From Phlebopus portentosus (taxonomy: Eukaryota > Basidiomycota > Agaricomycetes > Boletales > Boletinellaceae), in NCBI GenBank assembly GCA_037892935.1, contig JAYXKI010000007.1, forward strand, positions 1,798,001 through 1,862,000: a stretch of DNA of 64,000 nt. The letters are read 5' to 3'. Positions 44,947 through 55,350 of this stretch are shown here, piece after piece. A model generated the notes under the pieces. The model saw only the letters and a list, made by a program, of their open reading frames with translations. It had not been told where the DNA came from and made no database searches. Numbering within the stretch: position 1 is the stretch's first letter; each line of letters begins with the position of its first letter. The position numbers were made by a program, and so were the translations under genes.

Positions 44947-47464
44947 ATGGTTGCTAGCAAGATATCCGATACAAAGAGGCGACGTCATACTTATGCAGAA
45001 CGTGCGCGCTGGTTTGGCTCGAAGCAAGAAGATATACTTATTACTTGTTTGCGCTGATTAGGAACCGTCACTGCGATTTCTGACATTCGCAGGTATCACC
45101 CCAGAAGTCCGATTCATCTCAAGACGCTCAAAGCTCAGAGTAAGTTGACTGATGGTTCTCAACGGGGATTTCAATAATTTTTTTTGTTGATATAGTAAGG
45201 AGAAATGCTATAGCGCAGAATGATGTGCTCGGTCCGCGTTGGCGTACAGGAGTCAACTTAGCTTGCAAGCTTCTAGTGAGTTCGTATTCATGCATGAAAT
45301 TGTTCCGTGCTCTAATGGCTCGTAGACGGACCAAGGCGTTCTGGAACCTGAACACCCTCCCAGTCGGATCGTCCTATCCCCCAAAGGAAAGCAACTGTAT
45401 GAATACCTATCCTCTTTTGATCGATTCTCTTTGCTTATGTTGATGTTGATAGAATTGCAAGGACTCGACATTCGATTGGACTTCCTGATGACCATGAGCA
45501 TAACCAGGAATGTGACGAGAATCTTGGACGGAAGATCATGCACCGTCTCTCGTATGCACCTGCAAGAACTCGCAGGGCTACTTCTGTCGCAACAGCTGGT
45601 GAAGAAGACATGAGAAAGGCACCCTCAAAGTTGACAAGGGCAGAGGTGAGTGAGCCTCTCGTGTTTGAGCCGGAATGTGGTCCTGACGACCTCGCGCATA
45701 GTTGCTGGAAGAGAACAAGAAACTGAGGCAAGAATATGAAGCGCTGAAGCGCGAGAACTCGCGTAGGGTCGCGGAGCTGAACGCCGAACTTGAGGATCGT
45801 GAAGATGAATGGCTTGAATATCAAGATCTAGCCTCCGTGCGCAACGACTTCTCGTCAGACATTGGAGACATAACTCTAGTGCAAGATGATGCTCAGCATG
45901 ATAAATCAGTGCCTGCGAGACCGGAGACCTCTACACGAGCGTAAGTCATTTCCGTTTCTTCGTGATAAAGTCCATAAAACTTATACGATATCAAAAGGGA
46001 GGAGATCAATGTAGCGGAAACAACAGGCGCAAATATCGGAGCACCACGCCAGCTATCAGGAAACCGCTCTTCCAATTTGTTGATTCGCACAAATACTGGC
46101 TCATTCATTTCTAGCATCAGCAAGCAACCGACTCCTGCACCTAGTGACGCCGGTACCGAATCTATTCCAAGCTCTCCTGAGTACGATACGACTTTCGATC
46201 ACGATGTGACGCTCGCGGATATGTCGATTTCTCCTACGAGAGGTCTGCTTTCGGATCGCTCTAAAGTCAAGGAGGAGCTCCGTAATCTTCGTGAACAGCT
46301 CGGAACAGCAGAGGGAATACGGAAAGCCCTTCAAAGTGATAAGGAGAAGCTCCGGGAAGACATTGAACGTTTGAAGATGGATTTACTCGAGAAGACGGCG
46401 GGTTTGGAGAGCGTCCGGGACCTGCTGCAACAGAAAGATCGTGAAGCCGAAGAAAGGACCGCGAAGACTCAAGATATGCGTCAGAGCAATCTCGAGGGTC
46501 AACTTGCGGACCTTCAGCAAGAGCTTCAAAGCTCTGAATCTATCCGTCAAACTATACAAGCTCAGCTTGAGAAGACGCAGGCTGAAGCAGAGGGCGTCAA
46601 GAACTCCTTACAGGAGACCATCAAACATCTGGAGAAGGAACTCACGGGAGCACGTGAAAGGGAGGAAGTTCTGTCAAGGAAAGCTAAAGAGACACGAGAT
46701 GAATGTGAGCGACTGCAGGTCGAACTGCAAGCTTCAACGGAACAGACCAGCGAAGTGCGCAACGAGCTTGCAAGTGTACAAGCAAAACTGTATCAGGAGA
46801 CAACGGAACGGACTCGTCTGGAAACCGATCTCGCGGCTACCAGGGAGCAGAATGCCTCGCTTGAAAATACTGTCAGCTCTTTGAGAAGCGAGATACTTGA
46901 CGTACAGACCGTGCTGCAGACTGAGAGGGACGGAGCACAGAAGTTGCACGAGTTTCTTCGCGAAGTGGTGGGTCAGAGGGATGAATTACTGATTGACCTC
47001 GAGACGAAGCGAGCCACTTTGGTCGAAGCACAGAGCACTCTAGCTCACAAAGAGGCAGAACTCGCGCTTCTTCGAGAGCAGCTCAGCTCAAGCGGTGGAA
47101 CTGTAACGAACCTCCGGACGTCTCTGGCGATGATGGAGAGCAAAGTGCAGAATGCAGATGCACGGAACGACTTATTGGGAGAAGCGCTCAGGGATGCAGA
47201 AGAAGAAGTGGCTGAACTAAAGGCAGGCTACGAGAGGCTGAAGAGAACACAATTGGCGGAGTTCGAAGAGATGGACAGGACGGTTCGTTCTCATTCGTAT
47301 TTTTGCAAATGTAGAAAATATCCCGGATACTGATGCTCACCGGTTTCTTTATCTAGGTAACAAAGAAACGCAAACGTGCAACAATGCCTCCACTTTTGGC
47401 GCCCTCGGCAGAGAATATCGATATTGGTATTGACGCTGGCAGTGAAGCAATTATGCCGATCTAA
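44947..47464 (+). CDS. Long coiled-coil protein with basic N-terminus, unknown function
   Basis: Eight exons (44947-45011, 45093-45139, 45196-45275, 45326-45396, 45453-45645, 45702-45940, 45998-47282, 47357-47464) give 695 residues with matching phases. The N-terminal 150 residues contain basic helices and a segment (GPRWRTGVNLACKLLTDQGVL) that could be a winged-helix-like fold; this is only an impression. From about residue 190 the protein is largely coiled coil with heptads rich in E, L, Q and K. The tail contains a KKRKR cluster that could be a nuclear localisation signal. The family was not recognised. A damaged duplicate of part of the coiled coil lies at 50820-51150. Confidence 0.8.
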
Positions 47465-49401
47465 GTTTGCTGTTGTTGGTTTACCGATTTCAAAAAGTTC
47501 GATTGGCTTTCGCATGCCTATCAGTATGATATGTTCATTCTCATCTAGTACTTGTGTAATTCGTAAGCGAAGTCCATAGCTCGTCCTATACTTTTAATAA
47601 ATATATATATATATATATATGAACTAAGTGATGTCGTCATCCATCCAGCGATCCATTGTGGGGAGCAAAGACGATAACCTATTCGATCAGAGATGAAGAT
47701 TTATTTATTCCATTGAAATTTCACACCAAATCTAATTTCCAACCAAGGGGCCTTGGCTCGCAACTACACCGCACCGACCACACATTTCTATTTCACTGTC
47801 AATAAAAACAGAGTTTTGCCGCCCGAGAAACTGGATGGGTATGTTCTGGCCATTATAGCTCGTGAAACGCAAACCAGTGGCAATTGCATCGGATAATAAC
47901 TAGGAGCCTATAGATAATGTGAGCCCCAATGGAGGTCCAAGAACAAGTTCACAAGGACAACTTCTTCTAAACCTGTAGTTTCTTGTTGGGTAAGCCGCTT
48001 CCAATTGAAACAGCTGTCATTAGTTTATACAGTTGAAATTCTCATAACATATCGAATCTTACTTAAGTATCAGAGATTCCCTGTAAGTACCTTCAGGTTT
48101 CAGTAATGAGACTCGGTGAGCGCTCGATCTCCATGGAAACTTTCCTTGCTAATAGAAAGGTGGTCTCGCACGGGTTCAGCACATGGATCATTATCACACG
48201 TACACACTGCACGCACATGCAACTGCTCTGAATCAGACTATGAATGTCGACTGAGTCACATCATCGAATTACTGATCCGGACCGCCTTGCAGCTGTGGCC
48301 CGAATTTGACAAGCTCTTGGTACATACACTCGCAATACATTCACAACTTGCTCCTGATTTGCTTTGAGTAAACTTCCACAAGAATAAAGTTCGGTAATAC
48401 TGATTGTTGTAGCAAGAATCTGCAGTGAGGTGACTGCGATAATCATGCCATAATTCAAACGTCGTCTTCTCCTGTTCCTCAAAAGGATCCACATTGTCAG
48501 GATGAACATGAAAACAGAGAAACCTGGACATTGTCGTTAATCTTGCTCAATGAAGAAGCATTACAGTACGCTCTGGCTAGTACGCACCAAAAAAAAAAAA
48601 AAAGGCTTCTACGGACGTCTATATAATAGCTACCACAGAAAGGTGCAACATACTGATTGACAATTATTAGGGTTTCACGGTGACGAACAACGGGTAGTAA
48701 CCTTGGACATTATAACGATCTTCCATAGCTTTGTATTGAATTTGATTCAACTCCCCCATCATAACTCTGTGATCTATCCGGCGAACGAGGACAAGGCATT
48801 GAAGGCATCTAAATGTTCCAATGATACTTTCACACGGTGTTATTACACATGGTGTCGCCTTTTCTCCTTTCGACCGGCGGCTTCTCTTGTTGTTGTTCAT
48901 AATGGACTGGATCAAAAAATCAATCGGACGAAATCAATCAGGCTACCATCTCTGGGATGCTCGGAACATGTATTATCGAGCCAAAATCAACTCGCTCTGC
49001 TCTTTCTGGATTCCGTTTACAGTAAGACGATGCGATGCACCCTGCTAGGCCTGTTTATCTGCCCATCTCTCCGAGTTTGAAATGTTCCAATGATGCTTTC
49101 ACATAGTGTTACTTATGGTTTCGCCCTTTTACCTATTGAACAGCTGCTCCTCCTTCTCTTTGTCTTGTTCATGATGAACTGCATCAATCAATCAGAGCGG
49201 CAACATTTATAATACCACCATCTCTAGGATCCTTGAAACATGTGTTCCCGGGCCAAAATTAGCTCGCTCCGCTCTTACCTTGTAACAGATTCCATTACTG
49301 TAAGATAGTGCGATGGACCTCGCCCTGTTTATCTATCCAACTCACCCTCTTCTAGTCTAGTCACTCAAACCCTCCCTCTATCCCGTTACTAGTAAACTAC
49401 A
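47465..49401. other. Duplicated non-coding stretch with (AT)n and a tandem repeat
   Basis: An (AT)n run lies at about 47598-47620. The part at 47885-48060 (around GGAGCCTATAGATAA and CTTCTTGTTGGGTAA) matches 51415-51560 at the 3' end of the alpha/beta hydrolase gene. A run of 15 A lies near 48588-48603. No gene is recognised in this 1.9 kb. Confidence 0.6.
48811..49350 (+). repeat. Tandem duplication of about 270 bp
   Basis: 48811-49075 and 49079-49350 share the same order of blocks: AAATGTTCCAATGAT, TTTCACA, the TTGTTCAT block, AACATGT and AAAATTAGCTCGCTC-type sequence, and CCTGTTTATCT. The copies are diverged, and neither has a long frame. They lie just upstream of the broken hydrolase. 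Confidence 0.75.
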
Positions 49402-50649
49402 ATGTCTCATTCGATTCTGAAGAAATATGGACACTTTGCCATTCGTGACTCTGGCGTACCAAATGAAAGCCACGATTATGTCACATTAGTCTTGTTGCAT
49501 GGTTTTGCCTGGCATTCTGGTATGAAAGTACATATTATTTTTACCTCGCAGAAGTTTTCGAATGTTTGCTGCAGGGATATTTTCTCGTCTTCTTCCGCTA
49601 GCGACAAAAGTTCAACTCGCGCATTATTCTTGTCGACAGACGTGATTACCCTGGTTCCGACCCTCTCGATGAAGGTGAAATTCGTAGCATTTCCAGCATC
49701 GGAGACGCTACCCCAGATGCGAATGCCACCCTTGATGAGTTCATGAAGCGATGAGCCAAAGAGCTGTACGACTTCCTTAAAACTCTTGTCCAGGCAGAGA
49801 ATATCCCTCGTACAGGGGAATTGGTCGTCGCGGGATGGTCGTTCGCCGCAGCTTGGGTCACGGCTCTTCTCGCGAATGCCGCAGATTTCTCGACCAATGA
49901 CGTCCAATTAGGCGCCTACATTCGGCGTGCTGTGCTCTATGGTACATTTCTTCTTCTCTCGATGGTTTGTACAAAGAAGACTCATTGGATCATGTAGACC
50001 CGCCTTATCATGCTCTTGGATACCCTCCGCCAGCAAAATTTTATAATCCACTCAATGAACCGTCTCTTGCAGCCGGCGAAGGCGTCAAGCTCTTTCCATC
50101 ATGGGTATCCGGCTACTACTTGCATGGGAACTCCCCGGCAGAACTTGAACATCGTATCGCTCTCCCTGAACCGCGCCCAACGATTGAGACCATGTCTAAG
50201 GAAGACATCGAAGCGGCTTTGTTTCCACCTTCAGCCAATCCAGGCGGCTCCGACCAGATACTCATGGACACGGGAATTCGTTGTGGATTATATGCAGCAT
50301 TACGCAAGGCAGCTCTCTATCCTCCAGCATCCCCGCTTTCGAGCGGTAAGCCAGAGTCAGACTGGGCCTCCGTGACCTTACACTACATTTGGTGCGATCG
50401 TTCCGTCTGGGAAATGCCTTGGGGTACTTGGGCTCTCCAGTCAGAGCTTGAGAATGCGAAGAACGTCGGAATTTATTCTAGGAGAGTCCAATTTGTAAAA
50501 TTGGACGGTGCAAACCATTTTGTGAGTTTTATTTCTCACATTTTGTCCTGAGGAGTAAGCCTGAAGCCATCATGCAGGCACATTGGGATCAGCCGGAACG
50601 TGCACTATGGGCAATCTTGAGTGACGATGCCTTGCCACCCCATTTGTGA
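49402..50649 (+). pseudogene. Alpha/beta hydrolase, disrupted
   Basis: The start and first exon (49402-49519) contain the oxyanion HG motif (VLLHGFAWHSG). The second exon carries a frame change near 49605-49612 before the segment RIILVDRRDYPGSDP. An in-frame TGA lies at 49752-49754 after DEFMKR. The nucleophile region GWSFAAAW, later exons from about 49996, a C-terminal HF joined to AHWDQPERALW, and the stop at 50647-50649 are preserved with plausible introns. The two lesions make it a recent pseudogene. Its substrate is unknown. Confidence 0.82.
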
Positions 50650-50819
50650 CGAAGACCGCGGCACGCGAGTATCGTGTAGCAAGCCAGAGACGTCGTTCCG
50701 AAAACTATTGTTCAGCTTCTGCATACAGAGAAAAATCGAAATGTTTCATTCGCTCTTCTGTGCTTTGGGAATGAAACAGTCTACAGCTGATTATAAACAA
50801 AATTCCTGGTAGTTGCGGC

Positions 50820-51150
50820 TGATTGCAAGCTCCAGGAAATCATTGAACATTTAAAAATGGAATTGCTCGAGAAAATGGCAGATTTGGACAGCGTCCGGGA
50901 CCTGTCTCAACAAAAAGAGCGCGAAGCCGCAGAAAGGGCCTTGGAGATTCAAGATATGCGTCAGAACGACCTCGAGGGACAACTTGCAGACCTTCAGCAG
51001 GAGCTTCGAAACCCCGAATCTAATCGCCAAACCCTACAAATCCAGCTTGAGAAGGCGCGAGCTGATTCAGAGAGCATCAATATCTCTTTGCAAGATACCG
51101 CCCAGAACCTGGAACAAGCTGGATATTGCACGCCGGGGACATGCAATGAA
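50820..51150 (+). pseudogene. Fragment duplicated from the coiled-coil gene
   Basis: The segment matches 46345-46660 of the coiled-coil gene (for example DMRQ-NDLEGQLADLQQEL). It is cut off on both sides and runs into a T tract. It has no start or splice context, so it is a non-functional copy. Confidence 0.9.
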
Positions 51151-51157
51151 GTTAACT

Positions 51158-51159
<2 letters not shown>

Positions 51160-51188
<29 letters not shown>
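51160..51188. repeat. Uninterrupted T tract of 29
   Basis: A homopolymer run ends the duplicated coiled-coil fragment. It may mark the junction of the duplication; length errors are likely here. Confidence 0.8.
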
Positions 51189-51510
51189 CAAGAAAACTCG
51201 TGGGAAGGTGATTTTATTATAGAAAAAGACTTGATGGACCCACATCATGAATTGAACACACAGCTCATTACATGTTAGTGGCCCGAATAAAGTGAGCATG
51301 GCATATACTGTAAGACGTATCATCGACAAGACGGCAAAGGCGATTCTTATAAGGTCTCAATCTATATCAACACAAATTCATTTGCAAGGCATTCCGTTGC
51401 ATCGTTCGGCAGTTAGGAGCCTGTAGATAAGGTAAAGTCCGCAAATGAAGATCCGGGAACGAGTCTATGTCGTCAATTCCTTCTAAAGAGATGGCTTCTT
51501 GTTGGGTAAT

Positions 51511-52858
51511 TCACCTTCCAATCGGAACAGCTATCAGCGACTTATACCAGAATGATGACCGAAGAGACATACTTGCAGGAAGTTTAGCAAGGGCCTCACT
51601 GTCAACGCCAGTAATTCGGTCCAGGAAGCGCACAGTGGCGTCGTTCACCTGCCTCACGTGCGTCCAGCTGAGGTAGTGTGGCGCATCGGGAATGATGACC
51701 ATATCTCGCTGAGCATTTGGAAGCGAGTTATACAAGTCATGAGCGTTGGGGACAGGATAAGGAACATCCGCGCCTGTGTTACATGTGTCAGTGATTTGCA
51801 GAGGAACTTTGACTGGGAACATAATTATAAACGGAGGATGAAAGAGAGCGTCGAGCAGTATAGAAAGAACAAAAGATACTGCACAGAAGGATCTTGACTT
51901 ACCACCATGGATGATAAGGACAGGACAAGTGATGGACTCCGCCTGCTCTGACGACAGAGGTACTCGGTCAAGAAGCGAAGAGAATACTTTCGTGATAAGC
52001 TTCCTGTTCGAGGGTCGGAAGTTGGACGTTGCTACCCATTCCTCGATGATCGCATCTAATTTTTTTTTTCATGATTTCAATATCGAATCACCGGATATAA
52101 AGGGACTGAAGTACCTGCTCCAGTTTCCTCGCCAAAATAGATGTAGTGTAAACCATATACCACATCCGAAGCGAGCCGGTCATTCCCTTCGTCGTCGAAT
52201 TCAAAGCATGCATCCCGTAACAATCGGTACTGTTCTTTGTTCTCCTCGGACTGGTGAATTGCGGGTAATGTTAGCGTTGGCTGGGCGTCACTTGTCAAGA
52301 CACAGCGCACCTCCACAGGCGATTCTTTTGAACACATAATCACGCTTTCCACGAGCTGGGGACGAAGAATGTAAATCCGAAATGCGATCGCTGCTCCGAC
52401 TGTTTCCAATCCAGTAATCAGCCATGAGTAAACTTCCGAGACGCGACGCGAATCTTACGACTATTGCCGAAAATGTGGCATTTTTTTACATGCAGTTTAT
52501 CTAGAGCCTTTAGCAAGTCCGCCGCAACCTTTAGAAACGTCAGGCGTTCGAAGAAGTTCATTTTACGTCGGGGGGACTTGGAAAGTAAAGAGTGGCATAC
52601 CATTAGGAAGTCATACGGCTTGTCGTCGAGTACGGCCTTAGTCTTTCCATGATAGTGGTGGTCAATGGCAAGGAGATTGTACCCCCGAGCAAGACGCGCG
52701 TCGCGCCATTGTGGAGCAAAGAAATACGAGTCAAAGAGCCGTGGATGCAGCAGTAGCAGCGTCGGTTTGTCATCATCGAGGTACGGGTGGTCATGATCGG
52801 GACAGCTTGGAATAAGATAGTGGAAGGTGAGGGTACTCGAGACTTTGAGGAAAGGCAT
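51511..52858 (-). CDS. Alpha/beta hydrolase fold protein
   Basis: Six exons (52601-52858, 52459-52528, 52311-52399, 52115-52250, 51903-52055, 51511-51773) encode 322 residues. The strand before the oxyanion loop reads TLLLLHPRLFDS, with HP instead of HG. The nucleophile elbow is GNSLG (Ser) formed across the exon 2 to 3 join. The acid is in HGGADVPYPV, formed by the exon 5 to 6 join. The catalytic His is in APHYLSWTH. The triad is complete, so an esterase- or lipase-like hydrolase is likely, with unknown substrate. Reading can extend upstream of 52858 into a hydrophobic stretch (SAYYPVCLLVLRS), which could add a signal anchor if a start there is used. A GCAAGT near the 3' end (around 51553) could act as an alternative GC donor. 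Confidence 0.82.
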
Positions 52859-53888
52859 GTCGATAGGTGTTGTCACTGACAGAAGTGGGAGAATGAGGAA
52901 AAGGGAAAAGGAGAGGGTGGAACGCAGAACAAGCAGGCAAACAGGATAATAAGCGGATGACATATCAAGTCCAAGACAGTAGTCGGGTTGCAAATCACAC
53001 TGGTGGGACCCTGTCCGGCGGTGGTGCATCGTCGGAGATCATTGGACGGAAAGAAAGTGCTTCCTATACTAGGACTAGCCTGCATTATTGCTGAATTTTT
53101 TGCATTTCTTCTGTTGGGAAGATACACTATGCGAAGACGGTCCTAGATCGAATGTGGAAAATCCTGTTCTTTCGGTAACGGCCAGGAGAGAAGAATCGAA
53201 GCTTGTACCTTGGAGTTGAATATGAATATGAATATCTGCAGATTATTGTGCAGACCGGTCACGTGGGGTCTACCCAACCGAGTAACGTTGTAACTCCTGA
53301 CTCAACTGCATTATTCAAACCATTCAGTCTCAAGACCTGTTAGATGGCTAAAGGCCCACCATCAATGAGGCGCATCATACTTCGCTGTCCAACAGTTGCA
53401 CCAAGGGGGCTCGTCCAATGAACGAAGTCGGGGCTTTTGTCCAGTTCATTGATCTTGAGGTCTCGTCCAATAATTGCGGGACAACGACTTCCGTCCAATC
53501 ACAGGCAAGTTCTGGAATGGCACAACCAAGCATGTGAGATCATATTGGAACCTCATCGCAGTATAGGGGCTCTTGGTCGAACAGTGATAGAATGAGACTG
53601 GCCGATTTCATCGTGGTGACATGATAAACGTGGACCAGTCTTCCATCTTTCTGCTACTCTGGGAAGAATTGGTGAACGGGGAACTCGGAATTTGATACTG
53701 GAAGTGTTGCCCCTTTTTATATTGAAGGAGTGAGCTACGGGAAAATCCGTGATGTGGAAGACAAAGAGATTGTGCGGTCTAGCGCACTTAGAGGTACGCC
53801 GGTACACCGCGGAATATGGAAACTAGGAGAATACGCAGAACATATAATACAGGACAGGAATCCATGTTCGGTCTCAATATTACGGAGG
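52859..53888. other. Intergenic, nothing recognised
   Basis: It contains the hydrolase promoter or possible N-terminal extension, a short GAATAT repeat near 53216-53236, and the repeated word CGTCCAAT (around 53413, 53463 and 53493). No gene is supported. Confidence 0.55.
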
Positions 53889-55187
53889 TCAGGATTGGAG
53901 GGCGTTGCGAGCACGTGCCAAGATACCACGGACGAGGCCGAGAACGTCATTGGACTGGACGTGGCTCCCGATCAAGTCCGCAAGGTTCAGGCCCGCCAAA
54001 CTTGGATCAGGCGAGGAGATCGACGCATCAGCCAAACAACGCGTGTTGGGCTGAAACAGTAGCGTAATAGTGAGGTTTGAGGGCGCTTGAGGTCGGGAAG
54101 GTGCTTCTGCAGACACAGAGTAGGTAAGCTGGATCTCGTTCTCTGTGACGGCCTTGTGAGACACCAGGGAGAAAAGCATTCGATGAAGGGCCAATGATGC
54201 AGTGAACCTTTGAATAGACCAGCGCTCAGATGTACTGCCACACGAGATACGATTTAGCTGCTTACCAGTCGTATAGTCCACCTACGCGCTCGTCGTCCTC
54301 TTCGGCCTTTGTCTGACGAGCCTCCTGCTCCTTTGCAGCACGCTCTACTCGCAATCGTTCAACTTCCCGGGCAGTTTCTTGCATGCGTTCCTTAATCTTC
54401 TCCGCTCGTGAAGCGTTCGCCGATAATTGGGCATCCAATGTCGTCATCTGTTCTGTCTGTGCTTCAAGCGTTGCATTTGCAGAGGCGACCGAGATACGTG
54501 CGTTAGGCGGATGCGAAGCGCGTAGTCTCACGAGAGCATGCCGGGCATCAAGAATTTGGGATGTTAACTGATTGAATTCGTCGGTGAGAGACCTGGTGAG
54601 CTTATATTCTAGAAGCGACTCTTAGATTCAGATAATACGGGGAGTGCAGCAATTAGCTCACTATCTTCTACGTCAGAAGAGAGTTCACTGAACACCCTAT
54701 TCCGATCTGCAAGACGCTCTTTTGCCAACTTCAGATTCGCTTTTTTCACATCGTTACCGCGGCGAAGCCTTTCGTTGTCGTCTACTGTGATGATCTCGGC
54801 ATCATCGTCCACAATGGTCTTGATGTATTTGTCTTTAGCATACTGTTCGAGATAACCGAACTTGAGCTTTCGAAGGAAAGACTAGGAAGACACAAATTTC
54901 AATCAGAATACCAAGTAACTCTCAGAAAGCAGAATGCGACTCACAAGCTGAGCTTCCACTTCGCTTGCGACATGATGTGGTGCTTGACGTGGAGTGAAGG
55001 CAGTTGCGGGCTCAATCTCGTTAAACGCACTGATCTTTTGTTCAAAGTTCGTTTCTGCGTTGGCGATGCTAAGGGGAGTGCTCGAGAATGCTGCAACCAG
55101 AGACTTTGCTTGTTCAACCAGAGCGTTGACTTCAGGGTTGTCTAGTGACGAGCGGGTCGTCGTCGCTGATACCGCCGACGTCGCCAT
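53889..55187 (-). CDS. Putative Sos7/Kre28-like kinetochore coiled-coil protein
   Basis: Exons 54945-55187, 54662-54881, 54266-54608 and 53889-54207 give 374 residues, and every join keeps the frame. After an Ala/Ser/Thr-rich start lies a segment FLRKLKFGYLEQYAKDKYI, which I associate from memory with the Sos7 family (fungal Zwint-like partner of KNL1/Spc7). A long charged coiled coil follows (KERLADRNRVF through EVERLRVERAAKEQ). A C-terminal globular part begins YDWFTASLALHRML. The family name is moderately supported; a kinetochore role is inferred. It is divergently transcribed from a kinesin gene across a short shared spacer, which fits a mitotic role. Confidence 0.65.
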
Positions 55188-55350
55188 AATGGACGGTCTT
55201 AAAGATGGTCGACGCGCTAGACAAACAAGGGGTGGTCGACGCGGTCACGTGTAGCACGTGATGCAGAACGCGCTAGCTTTTTTTGGTTCGTTTGCTTCCG
55301 TCATCAGCCCACTCGTCGCTTGTCGGTCGCTAAGGTCGTCCCCAACGTCG
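55188..55350. promoter_or_regulatory. Bidirectional promoter of two mitotic genes
   Basis: The 163 bp spacer contains two CACGTG palindromes (55246-55251 and 55255-55260), the direct repeat GGTCGACGCG (near 55208 and 55234), and another ACGCG near 55266. ACGCG is the core of MBF-type cell-cycle boxes. An in-frame ATG at 55261 could lengthen the kinesin N-terminus by 30 residues. Confidence 0.6.
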
